A stretch of DNA of 64,000 nucleotides, from positions 186,001-250,000 of the forward strand of contig NZ_JAPVOT010000003.1 in the NCBI RefSeq assembly GCF_027257845.1, read 5' to 3'. Positions 26,572 through 35,380 of the stretch are shown here, piece after piece; the first letter of the stretch is position 1, and each line of letters opens with the position of its first letter. The position numbers and the translations under genes were made by a program. Source of the stretch: Alteromonas sp. BMJM2. Its GTDB lineage: Bacteria > Pseudomonadota > Gammaproteobacteria > Enterobacterales > Alteromonadaceae. Below the pieces are notes generated by a model. The model worked only from the letters and a program-made list of their open reading frames with translations. It had not been told where the DNA came from and ran no database searches.

Positions 26572-27231
26572 TTAGCTAATTACCCCAAGCTCTACCGCCC
26601 TGAGTACGGCACGAGTGCGATCGCGCGCACCCAGCTTGGCTAAAATAGTCGACACTTGGTTTTTTACTGTGCCTTCCGATTTATGCAGCGCTCCAGCAAT
26701 TTCTCGGTTACTGCAGCCAGAGGCCATTAAGCGCAAAATTTCTTTCTCTTTACTCGATAACGGCTCAATAGGCTCGGGTTCGTCACACGACGTGTTGAGC
26801 CCCTGTAAACTGTTAATAAGCGTAGTGGTAATGGCAGGCTGAATAAGTGACTCACCGGCATTAACGGCCTCTATGCCTTGTACTAGCGTTTCTAGCGACA
26901 CGTCTTTTAACAAATACCCTTTTGCGCCAGCGCGTAACGCCCCCATCAGGTTTTCATGATCATCAAAGGTAGTTAGCATAATAGTTGGAATACTAGAAAT
27001 AGAAGCATTGGCCTTGTTAAGGGCTTCGAGCAGCTCAATACCTGTCATGCGCGGCATGCGAATATCTAACAGCATCACATCGGCGCCATTCGGGTTATCG
27101 TGTAGCCAGTTCATCGCCTCTATGCCATCGTTGGCTTGGCCCACCACTTCTACTTTGTCAGAAAGACCTAGCAGGCTGCATAAACCCTGTCGTAATAGTT
27201 GCTGATCGTCTACGACTAATACCTTAATCAT
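26572..27231 (-). CDS. NarL/FixJ-family response regulator
   Basis: 219 residues. Receiver domain (1-120) with phosphoacceptor D56 in MLLDIRMP, the early acidic pair VVDDQ, and the lysine in GYLLKDVS. A LuxR-type helix-turn-helix (about 155-215) reads LSSKEKEILRLMASGCSNREIAGALHKSEGTVKNQVSTIL. Partner of the histidine kinase upstream on the same strand. Its ribosome-binding site and ATG are the last copy of a 26-bp tandem repeat. DesR-like in architecture; the target may be the divergent membrane protein gene at 28598 (inference). Confidence 0.93.
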   Translation of the reverse strand: MIKVLVVDDQQLLRQGLCSLLGLSDKVEVVGQANDGIEAMNWLHDNPNGADVMLLDIRMPRMTGIELLEALNKANASISSIPTIMLTTFDDHENLMGALRAGAKGYLLKDVSLETLVQGIEAVNAGESLIQPAITTTLINSLQGLNTSCDEPEPIEPLSSKEKEILRLMASGCSNREIAGALHKSEGTVKNQVSTILAKLGARDRTRAVLRAVELGVIS

Positions 27232-27319
27232 TTCGTCTCCGGCCCTATCCTTTTCATTGCGCTTCCGGCACCATCTTCTTCATTGCGCCTCCGGCGATGG
27301 CAATCATTTTGCCTCCGGC
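27229..27319. repeat. 26-bp tandem repeat carrying ribosome-binding-site/start modules between kinase and regulator genes
   Basis: On the minus strand the motif GCCGGAGGC-x-AATGA recurs at 27305-27319, 27281-27295, 27255-27269 and 27229-27243, spaced 24, 26 and 26 bp. The first copy is the 3' end of the kinase gene and the last is the Shine-Dalgarno and ATG of the response regulator. The middle copies frame a 17-codon open frame (start ATG about 27308, stop about 27255). Confidence 0.75.
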
Positions 27320-28461
27320 AATGCGAGCAAAGTATGAAAACCGGTACTGCTGTTACTAAAGGCCGCAGTACCGTTTAACTCGCTCATGCGCTCTTCAATA
27401 CCTTTTAACCCGTTGCCCTGAACAACATTATTCACGCTAAGGCTGGCGCTTGAACTGCCGCCATTGTCTTTTATGTCTATGTGCAATTGGTTAGCGTTGC
27501 TGTAAATGCTGATCGCAAATTCATTGGCCCGGCTATGGCGCATAGTATTAGTCAGGCTTTCTTGAATACAGCGCAGTAAATTAGTGGCCTGTAACAGCGT
27601 TAAATGATTAATGTTGGTTTGGCAGTCAATGTTAACCTGTATCTTATTTTTCAATGGTTCGGTGAGGGCCTCAAGGGCTTGCAGTAAATTAAGCTGCCCA
27701 AATTCACGCATGTCTGATACGGCTTCGCGCACGTCGGCAAGTAGCAACCTTGCTATACCTAAACACTGGTCTATCGCTGGGCGCTGATCCGGCGACGCTG
27801 TGCGAGAGGCCACCTGCAAATGCAGCGACAACCCCGTTAAATGATGCCCTACCAAGTCGTGAATATCGCGGGCAATGCGGGTACGCTCTTCTTTGCGACT
27901 AGCCTGCTGCATTAAATCTTGTAAAGCCCGCAGTTCCCTATTCGCTTCTTCAGCGCGCTGGGTCTGGCGCTCCGCGTTTTTACGGCTTTCCATCATAACG
28001 AGTGCGAATAAATTAAACGTCCAGAATAACAGGGCGTTTATCCACAAACTGCTATTAGACTGCCAAACCCAACCAAAAACCAACCAGGGCAAGGCCGACC
28101 AAAGTGGCGACAGCAACAGCGCCCGTTTAAACGGCATAAAGTAGGGCAACACAGCCGACCAAATCACTAACAAAATAGCGTTGAAGGTTATGGGGCTTAA
28201 AGAAAAAAGTAGTAGTACTAGTGCGTACTCCATACCCACCAGAGCAACTCGAGCCCATTGTTCGTGACGAAAAGGCTTATCTTGAGTAACAAGCCAAAAA
28301 CCCACGCTGAACAAAGCAAAACACAGCATGATAGCCACAAAATTCGTGACACCTACACGCTCTGACCCCGCCAGTAACCAAGCATTAGTTGCAGCCACAA
28401 CCAAGATGGTGATGATCGCCCCACTTTGTTCGGGCGCCATTCGTAATTGAGATAATTTCAT
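27304..28461 (-). CDS. DesK-like sensor histidine kinase (HisKA_3)
   Basis: 385 residues. The first ~155 residues hold about five or six membrane helices with short loops, so it senses within the membrane. The phosphoacceptor is H201 in ERTRIARDIHDLVGHHLTGL, followed by a HATPase domain with the N-box LLRCIQESLTNTMRHS and DNGGSS / GNGLKGIEERM. It phosphorylates the downstream regulator. The gene is divergent from the membrane protein at 28598. The signal is unknown; DesK-type sensors often read membrane state. Confidence 0.92.
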   Translation of the reverse strand: MKLSQLRMAPEQSGAIITILVVAATNAWLLAGSERVGVTNFVAIMLCFALFSVGFWLVTQDKPFRHEQWARVALVGMEYALVLLLFSLSPITFNAILLVIWSAVLPYFMPFKRALLLSPLWSALPWLVFGWVWQSNSSLWINALLFWTFNLFALVMMESRKNAERQTQRAEEANRELRALQDLMQQASRKEERTRIARDIHDLVGHHLTGLSLHLQVASRTASPDQRPAIDQCLGIARLLLADVREAVSDMREFGQLNLLQALEALTEPLKNKIQVNIDCQTNINHLTLLQATNLLRCIQESLTNTMRHSRANEFAISIYSNANQLHIDIKDNGGSSSASLSVNNVVQGNGLKGIEERMSELNGTAAFSNSSTGFHTLLALPEAK

Positions 28462-28597
28462 AAAGCCCAGTATTGGTTAATTAGGCTTGTTTTGGAATAG
28501 GCCAAAAGTAACTTTTCACATCGTGACTTTGTGCACTGATGCGCCCTTGCCCATCTCGGTAAACTTATCACCTCAAGTTTACAAAGAAGAGATAACA

Positions 28598-29317
28598 ATG
28601 ACTATTTCATACCAAATTGTTTTGTACAGCCACATTCTTGCCGGCGCCATTGCTTTAATATTGTTTTGGGTTCCTGTTACCGCTAAAAAAGGGGCGTTGA
28701 ATCATCGTAAATTTGGCGCTCATTATCGCCACGCTATGCAGTGGACTATTTTTAGCGGTGTGGTGTTAGCTGGCGTGTGGCTATTTGCCCCCGTGGCGGT
28801 TAACCCTAACTTGGCAGACAACCCTGCTGCTGTGGCCAACTTACAGCGCTTCGCCATATTTTTACTGCATTTGGCGGTACAAATGTATGCATCGGTTATG
28901 ATGGGGCAATGGGCGCTAGACGCTAAGCAAAGCCGCCAGTCGCTTCGCCGTGTTAGCCGCATTGCACCGGCGGTACTGTTAACTGCAACTAGCTTGTTTA
29001 TTGGGGTAATTGGCATTATGCACCAACACATTTTAATGCTAGTTTTTGCGCCACTAGGGCTAACGTTAAGCGTAAGCCAGCTGCGTTTTATCTTCGCCAA
29101 ACAGGTAGCGCCAAAAGCATGGCTGCTAGAACACCTTGGTGGCTATATTGGCTCTGGTATTGCGGCTTACACTGCGTTTGCAGCATTTGGTGGGCGCACC
29201 TTATTTAGCGATATTGGCGCATGGCAGTATGCGTTCTGGGTTTTGCCAGGGCTAATAGGTGGCATTGCAATAAGTCGTCTTTCGCGTAAGTACAGTGTGA
29301 GAGCGGTGCAAAGTTAG
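28598..29317 (+). CDS. Multi-pass membrane protein (DUF2306-like)
   Basis: 239 residues from the ATG at 28598, which has GAAGAGA upstream; the open frame extends to 28487, but without a site. About six or seven hydrophobic helices. The first two, YSHILAGAIALILFWVPV then HRKFGAHYRHAMQWTIFSGVVLAG, resemble DUF2306-type heme-like membrane proteins with conserved histidines. No function can be assigned. Divergent from the kinase, it is a plausible target of that two-component system. Confidence 0.7.
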   Translation: MTISYQIVLYSHILAGAIALILFWVPVTAKKGALNHRKFGAHYRHAMQWTIFSGVVLAGVWLFAPVAVNPNLADNPAAVANLQRFAIFLLHLAVQMYASVMMGQWALDAKQSRQSLRRVSRIAPAVLLTATSLFIGVIGIMHQHILMLVFAPLGLTLSVSQLRFIFAKQVAPKAWLLEHLGGYIGSGIAAYTAFAAFGGRTLFSDIGAWQYAFWVLPGLIGGIAISRLSRKYSVRAVQS

Positions 29318-29395
29318 TTAAAGAGGCAGCCTTGTAGATTCAGCAATGCGCTGAATAACCGACACTTCTCACTTACCTAAAAGGCGATTAATGGT

Positions 29396-30124
29396 ATGCT
29401 AAATTTGGAGTTGCAGCGGCAGTATACGCAAAACCAGAAAAAGCGCAGAAATACTGGCGCCGCGTACAAAGAGGGATTCTTAGTATTGAAAACAACCATT
29501 AGCCATTACAGTGCTAACGCAGAACACTACTACTCGCTTTATCAATCGATAAGTGCAGACAGTGTGCACAGCTACCTAGAGCAAGCACTTACTAACATTA
29601 CGCCAAGCACTGCACTAGACGTTGGCGCAGGTAGCGGAAGAGATGCTAATTGGCTGGCCGAAAAAGGTTGGCAGGTAACAGCAACAGAGCCTGCCGAAGC
29701 ATTACTTAAATTAGCCAAGCAACACTCCAAAGAAAAAGTGATTTGGTGTAACGCCGCCCTACCCGCGCTGGCCAATTTACCTACCGCACACCAACACAAA
29801 CACCAACACCAACACTTCGACCTTATTTTACTCTCCGCCGTGTGGATGCACCTGCCAATAGGTGACAGGCCAAGGGCTATAGAGCGCCTTGCCGAATTAC
29901 TCTCAGCAAATGGACGAATGTACATAAGCCTGCGCTTTGGCCCAAGCGAACCAGAGCGGCCCATGTACCCTGTTAGCTATGAAGAGCTGCAAGCATTGGC
30001 AGCAGAAAATGGTTTAACAGCGCGTAATTTGAATCCGGTTCCGAGCAAGGATGGGTTAAAGCGTAGTGATGTTGAATGGGTGACGGTTGAGTTGATGAGG
30101 CAACCTGACAAAGCTAAAACTTAG
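29396..30124 (+). CDS. Class I SAM-dependent methyltransferase with His-rich loop
   Basis: Up to 242 residues. SAM-binding motif I reads ALDVGAGSGRD (about 73-83) with motif II acid in VTATEP. A histidine-rich insertion, HQHKHQHQH (about 131-139), sits just before the motif IV-like FDLILLSAVWMHLP. The conserved part begins at ISHYSANAEHYYSLY, and a TTG at 29486 with GAGGGA upstream is a good alternative start, making 212 residues. Substrate unknown (UbiE/Tam-like family). The insertion could bind a metal or be a simple repeat expansion. Confidence 0.82.
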   Translation: MLNLELQRQYTQNQKKRRNTGAAYKEGFLVLKTTISHYSANAEHYYSLYQSISADSVHSYLEQALTNITPSTALDVGAGSGRDANWLAEKGWQVTATEPAEALLKLAKQHSKEKVIWCNAALPALANLPTAHQHKHQHQHFDLILLSAVWMHLPIGDRPRAIERLAELLSANGRMYISLRFGPSEPERPMYPVSYEELQALAAENGLTARNLNPVPSKDGLKRSDVEWVTVELMRQPDKAKT

Positions 30125-30197
30125 AATATAGATCCAAATTTTTCTTTCCCCGCCAGTGGGTGTCACGATAACTTCCTATTAGCGGTAAAATATAGGT

Positions 30198-31055
30198 TCA
30201 GGAGGCTCTCGGTAAATACCTTAAAAAGAAGTCCAGCATATGTTTTGTTAAAAGTCTCAGTAATGGCATACCCTCTAATAATTGTGCAATTCTAGGAGAT
30301 TTAGAGTAATAAAAACGTATGAAAATACGACCCAACACTGAACATTTAAGTACGTTATCTCTAAAACTGCGAAACTGATTTACCTGCCAACAATTGGAAC
30401 AACCGTAAACAGTAGTTGCGATAAAACATTTACTTGAATACTGCTCTTCTCTCTCGGCTTTGATGACCATTTGGATTTCTTTTACTTGTTCTTTGAAGTT
30501 AAGAATTGCCTCTTCTGTAGTCTTATTACTTTTTGTACACTCACTCTCTGATGATACAAATTGAGTACTTATAACCAGTGCTATATTTGCCGTATAGCCA
30601 TGAACAGTGAAGTAATAACGGCCTCGTCGGCCTGAAGGTTGTGAAAAAGTATCTTTGAAGTATTTAACATTAAGCAATGCATTGCCACCAGCTTGAAGTG
30701 TTTTATTTTTTAAATAGATTTTTGCATCGTCTGGTGAATCGAACATACAAGAGACAACTGGTAATTCAAACGCTACACTCCCTGACTTAGGATTACTTGA
30801 TTGATTGATAATAAATGTTTCGACAACTTTCTGAGTTTTATAGCAATTTACACGTTTGAGACTGCGAGCCTCCATGCCTTTTCTGCCCGGTGTTGGGTCG
30901 AAGCTATACAAATCACCAATAATGACGTCACTTTCACCTGTGTCGCTAGGAAGGAATGACTTATGGAAGAAAAAGCTTTCGTTGTCTGACATAATAAATC
31001 CAAAGCCTTTTCCCCAATCAAATGAAATTATTTTTCCTTGTTTAAACTTTTGCAT
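30198..31055 (-). CDS. Cold-shock-domain protein with C-terminal CFI-box
   Basis: 285 residues in three parts. Residues 1-66 are a cold-shock fold: KFKQGKIISFDWGKGFGFIM with the two RNP-like motifs, then FFFHKSFL. The middle (75-190) is an unrecognised beta-rich region. The C-terminal ~75 residues begin CFIATTVYGCSNCWQV and continue with LRxFRD and SPRIAQLL-type segments, the CFI-box domain found as a C-terminal module on many bacterial proteins. It probably binds nucleic acid with its N-terminus; the role of the tail, which is amphipathic, is unknown. It is the last gene before the defence island. Confidence 0.75.
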   Translation of the reverse strand: MQKFKQGKIISFDWGKGFGFIMSDNESFFFHKSFLPSDTGESDVIIGDLYSFDPTPGRKGMEARSLKRVNCYKTQKVVETFIINQSSNPKSGSVAFELPVVSCMFDSPDDAKIYLKNKTLQAGGNALLNVKYFKDTFSQPSGRRGRYYFTVHGYTANIALVISTQFVSSESECTKSNKTTEEAILNFKEQVKEIQMVIKAEREEQYSSKCFIATTVYGCSNCWQVNQFRSFRDNVLKCSVLGRIFIRFYYSKSPRIAQLLEGMPLLRLLTKHMLDFFLRYLPRAS

Positions 31056-31564
31056 AAATTCCCTTTAATCTAGTTTTAAAATATTTTGCAGACAGTTTTA
31101 AACTATCTTAAGTCTGTTAAGCGGTGTGAACTAATCATGCTGTTAATACATTTCGGTCTTAAACTCTTGTTATCATATTTGTGTGTGGCTTTTGAGTTTT
31201 AACCACTCATTTTGCAAGCCCTAACGAATCCTCTCATAAGTTAAAGTATATTCAATAATAAAGACACGCATGACGCAATTATTCTAATTCATTTCACCAG
31301 AAGCCAACTAGAGACCACACCATGCATGATATTTCAAATCTGCTACCATCGTTGCTAATTCAAGGTTCTAAAGTGTTAAAGCAACAGCGTATGAGTAGCC
31401 GATAATGACTATTAGAAGCAGAATATGAAATACTCAACAAAAGTTGTAGTCTATTCATTTATTAAAGTTGACCTAAACCACTTCTTCAAATACTGCTTAT
31501 CCTATTTTTTATAGTGTAGTGCTTTTTAGCAATTAAATATCAACACAACAGGGTTAGTTCACAA
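31056..31564. other. AT-rich junction before the defence island, no clear gene
   Basis: 509 bp. A 27-codon open frame at 31323-31406 (+) starting MHDISNLLPSLL resembles the start or tail of a lost gene but cannot be assigned. No tRNA, integrase or att-like repeat was recognised. It must carry the promoter for the M15-like/methyltransferase genes. Confidence 0.5.
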
Positions 31565-32260
31565 ATGGAAACGGGGCTTATGGCCGAATTTAGTGAATTA
31601 GAAATAAAAACTATTCTTCAAGTGAACAGTAATGAGCTTGCTAGCATGCGCGAGCAGGGAGATATTGAATTTGAACAACGAGAACACTCTTACTTCTATT
31701 TGTTACCTGAAAAGCAGGTTGAAATAGCGACTCAGCTCAACGAACAACTTATAGATTGGCATGTAATTAGGCATAAGTTTACTTTAGCGAATAAGCCGTT
31801 AGCTCCCAAGACATTACTAGCCCTTAATAAGCTAGTTTACAGAGTACTTCTCCCTATAAATGAAAACATCGGCAAGCCGAAAGTCACCTACGGATTCACA
31901 TCATTCAAACTAAAAAACTTTATCCAAAAAAACTCCTCTAGCGGCACAGCTCCATCTCTAGATCAGCACTCGGCTTATGAAGTGAATAGTAAAGGCAACC
32001 AAATTTGTAGTAGGGGTGGCGCTGCTTGCGACTTCTATGTTGAAGGAGTCGCTGCATCAGATATTGTGCGATATATTGTGAATAATCTTAGTTTCGACCG
32101 TATCTACTTTTACGGTAACGACAGGCCAGTTCACGTGAGTTTCCACCTTGAAAGCTTACAGCATCATTTACAAGTAATGGGAACAAGTGACAGCGGTAGG
32201 CGCTACCCCGCATCAAAAGCCTTCGGCGAAGATGCAAAGCTATTGGCAGAGAAATTATAA
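31565..32260 (+). CDS. Dnd-associated protein with degenerate M15-peptidase-like fold
   Basis: 231 residues; a second ATG at 31580 is possible. Residues 155-210 follow the M15/D,D-carboxypeptidase pattern SxHxxGxAxD...HxD: the Gly, Ala and Asp are kept in SRGGAACDF and the late His in PVHVSF, but the first metal His is Ser and the final Asp is Ser. So it looks like a fold relative without the full metal site. No signal peptide, so it is not a cell-wall enzyme. It overlaps the next gene by 1 nt (TAATG), placing it in the phosphorothioation module. Function unknown; it may bind DNA or a partner protein. Confidence 0.6.
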   Translation: METGLMAEFSELEIKTILQVNSNELASMREQGDIEFEQREHSYFYLLPEKQVEIATQLNEQLIDWHVIRHKFTLANKPLAPKTLLALNKLVYRVLLPINENIGKPKVTYGFTSFKLKNFIQKNSSSGTAPSLDQHSAYEVNSKGNQICSRGGAACDFYVEGVAASDIVRYIVNNLSFDRIYFYGNDRPVHVSFHLESLQHHLQVMGTSDSGRRYPASKAFGEDAKLLAEKL

Positions 32261-34128
32261 TGGATGCAACACTATTTAAATCACTTGTTTCAGAGTTGGC
32301 CGTTGGTAAAAAACTACCTGATGCGATATATATCCATGAAAGTGGATTAACGGCTCTTCCGACAAAACTCCAAAACGTTATTTTAGCCATAGGTAAAGCA
32401 CTTAAGATACCGCGCGAGAATTGGAACTTAGTGAAATTATCCCGAAAGCAATTTTCATTAAGCTTGCTTCACTATCCTACTTTTGTTGAAGACTCTTACC
32501 CTGCACTAAAGCAAAGCGTAACCGTTGACCTTGAAAAGTTAGCACATAAAGTTACTGACTATAGCAATTACGATAACCCCCCTATTCTTCACCGCAAAGA
32601 AACTATGGTTTTGCCTGAGCACCCAAATTACGAGGAGTTCCAGCAAATAACCGAAGAAGGTGTACAAGCGGGCTTATATGAAAACTCTCGGCATATTGGG
32701 TTTAAAGCATCATGGGAAGCGTTGATTAACTCCCACGGCTATGAATTGGTAGACGGCCGTCTTTTTCGTAACTCTGCGCTTATCGCCGATGGTGATAAAC
32801 AAAAGATCCAACGCGATAAAACAGCGATTGTTCGTTATGAATTGTCAGCGCCGATGAAGGTGTTAGCAAAACACAGCTTTTTAGAGGGTCAATACTCTAT
32901 CTTCGATTATGGCTGTGGTAGAGGCGACGACCTGCGGGAACTTGAAGCCCATGGCCTAGACGTTCTCGGATGGGATCCTAATTTTTTACCCGACGCGGAA
33001 AAAGTAAATGCCGATTTGGTAAATATTGGCTTCGTTATAAACGTGATAGAAGAACGTAATGAACGAATGGAAGCTATACAGGGCGCATGGGCGCTTACTG
33101 ACAAGCTATTAGTAGTTTCAGCGATGCTTGCAAATGAGAGTTATCTAGCAAGGTTCAGACCCTACAAAGACGGCATTATTACCAGCCGCAAAACTTTTCA
33201 AAAATATTATACGCAAAGCGAACTCAAGATGTTTATTGAGCTTAGCTTAGACGAATCTGCTATTGCAGTTGCCCCAGGCATTTACTTTATTTTTAAAGAT
33301 AAATATTTAGAGCAAGATTTTCTGCAAAATAGGCATAAGCGCCAGCGCAGCTGGGAACATAAATCTAAGCCTATTGATATCAAAGAGGCAAACACGCAGC
33401 TGCTCTTTACAAAGCACGATGAGCTTTTTGAAGATTACTGGAAAGCTTGTCTTTTATTGGGGCGAGCACCGGTAAAGGAAGAATATCAGCGGGCAGATGA
33501 GCTTATTGAGATAGTTGGAACGCTGAAAAAAGCATTTAGACTTTGCCAGGGCTTTTACGGTAATGACGAGTTAAAAATTGCTCAGCAAATGCGAATAGAA
33601 GACTTGTTAGTTTACTTTGCCGTTGGGTACTTTGGTAAGCGTAAACCATATAGATATCAGCCGGAGCAGACAAAGCGAGACATAAAAACATTCTTCGACA
33701 CCAATAAAAACGCCCAAGAAAAGGCTAAAGACTTATTGTTTAAAATAGCTGACGTAGAATTAATTGAGGAGGAGTGCCTCGAGGCTCACAAAGAATTGCC
33801 TAAAAGTGTTTTAGCAGAAGAGTTCGGCCATCCGCATTCGCTGACATTTCACAAACAATATCTTGATCTGCTCTCACCCCTACTTCGGGTTTACGTTAGC
33901 TCTGCTTTGCAATTGTATGGTGAGCTGGAAGATATTCAGCTTATTAAAATTCATATAACATCAGGTAAACTAACGCTGTTAGGCTATGAAGAATTCGAAA
34001 AACACGATATTCCGCTTTTGAAAGAACGTGTGAAAATCAAAATGGCTGATCAAGATGTAGACTTTTTTGATTACCACCTTAACGAAGAGAGCGGCCCTAG
34101 GTTGGAAAATAAAAATGCTTTTTATTGA
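32260..34128 (+). CDS. DNA phosphorothioation-associated putative methyltransferase
   Basis: 622 residues, the normal length for the dnd-associated methyltransferase family (TIGR04096 type). The SAM motif I reads FDYGCGRGDDL (215-225), followed by VLGWDPNF and the FVINVIEERNERMEA segment typical of the family. An N-terminal region (1-190) and a long C-terminal helical part frame it. It is coupled to the gene before it and lies 166 bp before dndB. Proposed to modify DNA or a nucleotide related to sulfur modification; its biochemical role is not established. Confidence 0.88.
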   Translation: MDATLFKSLVSELAVGKKLPDAIYIHESGLTALPTKLQNVILAIGKALKIPRENWNLVKLSRKQFSLSLLHYPTFVEDSYPALKQSVTVDLEKLAHKVTDYSNYDNPPILHRKETMVLPEHPNYEEFQQITEEGVQAGLYENSRHIGFKASWEALINSHGYELVDGRLFRNSALIADGDKQKIQRDKTAIVRYELSAPMKVLAKHSFLEGQYSIFDYGCGRGDDLRELEAHGLDVLGWDPNFLPDAEKVNADLVNIGFVINVIEERNERMEAIQGAWALTDKLLVVSAMLANESYLARFRPYKDGIITSRKTFQKYYTQSELKMFIELSLDESAIAVAPGIYFIFKDKYLEQDFLQNRHKRQRSWEHKSKPIDIKEANTQLLFTKHDELFEDYWKACLLLGRAPVKEEYQRADELIEIVGTLKKAFRLCQGFYGNDELKIAQQMRIEDLLVYFAVGYFGKRKPYRYQPEQTKRDIKTFFDTNKNAQEKAKDLLFKIADVELIEEECLEAHKELPKSVLAEEFGHPHSLTFHKQYLDLLSPLLRVYVSSALQLYGELEDIQLIKIHITSGKLTLLGYEEFEKHDIPLLKERVKIKMADQDVDFFDYHLNEESGPRLENKNAFY

Positions 34129-34208
34129 CTAAAAACTACTCCAACGTCCAAGTATCTTTCTCATCATCAACTCTCTACTCTTTTACTTCAAAAAAATTTA
34201 TTTTTATT

Positions 34209-34273
34209 AATTTTACGTAAAATTGTTATTTTTAGTTTACTTTTCACTTTTTTTACGTAAAAATTTTACGTAA
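34209..34273. promoter_or_regulatory. Palindromic operator array upstream of dndB
   Basis: TTTTACGTAA occurs at 34211-34220, 34251-34260 and 34264-34273; the first two extend to the perfect 12-bp palindrome TTTTACGTAAAA and the first to the 16-bp AATTTTACGTAAAATT. They lie 22-86 bp before the dndB ATG, over the likely promoter. DndB-type proteins are known autoregulators of dnd operons, so DndB or an unseen repressor could bind here (inference). GGAAGG is the ribosome-binding site. Confidence 0.8.
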
Positions 34274-34294
34274 TTAAACATGGAAGGTAAATAA

Positions 34295-35380
34295 ATGACT
34301 TCTTTAGACAATGATTTCTGTTACTCCTTTCCCGCCGTAAGAGGCGTTCAGGCTGGACGACCATTCTACATCGCCACATGTCCCTTAAGGATTATACCTA
34401 AAATATTTATATATGATGAAGAAGAAGTACCGCCAGAGTTGCGCGCACAGCGAACTCTGAATAAAGCACGCATACCAGAGATGAGTAGATACTTAGTCGA
34501 CAATCCTGATGACTATGTTTTCTCTGCACTAACTGCATCGGTGGGCAGCGATGTTTCATTTGTAGAACAAGATAATGCACCTAACATCGGTACGTTAAAG
34601 GTTTCAATGAATACGAGTATTTTGATCAACGACGGACAACATCGTCGGGCAGCTATAGAAGAAGCGATAAAACTCAAGCCTGAACTTGGCCAAGATAACA
34701 TTGCAATCGTTTTTTATATCGATGAGGGCCTAAATAGAAGTCAGCAGATGTTTGCAGATTTGAATCAACACGCTATCCGACCATCTTCATCACTTTCCAC
34801 TCTTTATGATGAAAGAGACCCTGGGGCAAGAGTGGCAAAATATTTGGCGACTTCTGCTAAACCTTTTATTGGTTTTACTGAGATGGAAAAAGGAAGCATC
34901 CCAGTAAAGAGCAATAAAATATTTGCACTTAGCGCTATAAAACACGCAACGCGAGCACTTCTTGCTAAGGGACCAAAGGATGACATTTCAGACGATGAAA
35001 AGGATTTAGCGCTAAGGTTTTGGAATTGTATTAATGATAATATGACCGAGTGGCTTCTAGTACAGGAAAAGAAACTCGCCGTTAGCGAATTTCGTCAAGA
35101 ATACCTTACTGCTCATGGTATTGCTCTCCAAGCTATTGCAATCGTCGGTCACCAGCTTCTCGACTTTCCAGAAGATAAACAGATAGAAAAAATTAAAATG
35201 TTTCAAGCCATTGATTGGCGAAAGTCGAATCCCGAATGGGTAAAAAGAGCAATGATGCACGGAAAACTGTCCAAAGCCAGCTCAAACATATTTCTAACAG
35301 CATTAGAAATTAAACGCCAATTAGGTCTCGAATTAAATCAAGAAGACCTGCAGAAAGAAAAAGACTTACTTAACTCATGA
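34295..35380 (+). CDS. dndB: DndB, DNA sulfur modification regulator (DGQHR domain)
   Basis: 361 residues with the DGQHR signature at 113-117 inside SILINDGQHRRAAIEEA, and the later LNRSQQMFADLNQHAIRPS segment typical of DndB. Family members control expression and modification density of the dnd operon rather than sulfur chemistry. First gene of dndBCDE; it overlaps dndC by 4 nt (ATGA). A three-copy palindrome array precedes it. Confidence 0.94.
   Translation: MTSLDNDFCYSFPAVRGVQAGRPFYIATCPLRIIPKIFIYDEEEVPPELRAQRTLNKARIPEMSRYLVDNPDDYVFSALTASVGSDVSFVEQDNAPNIGTLKVSMNTSILINDGQHRRAAIEEAIKLKPELGQDNIAIVFYIDEGLNRSQQMFADLNQHAIRPSSSLSTLYDERDPGARVAKYLATSAKPFIGFTEMEKGSIPVKSNKIFALSAIKHATRALLAKGPKDDISDDEKDLALRFWNCINDNMTEWLLVQEKKLAVSEFRQEYLTAHGIALQAIAIVGHQLLDFPEDKQIEKIKMFQAIDWRKSNPEWVKRAMMHGKLSKASSNIFLTALEIKRQLGLELNQEDLQKEKDLLNS

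Noticed and set aside
31323-31406. 27-codon open frame MHDISNLLPSLL...
   Set aside because: Too short, no ribosome-binding site and no recognised family; reported only within the junction region.
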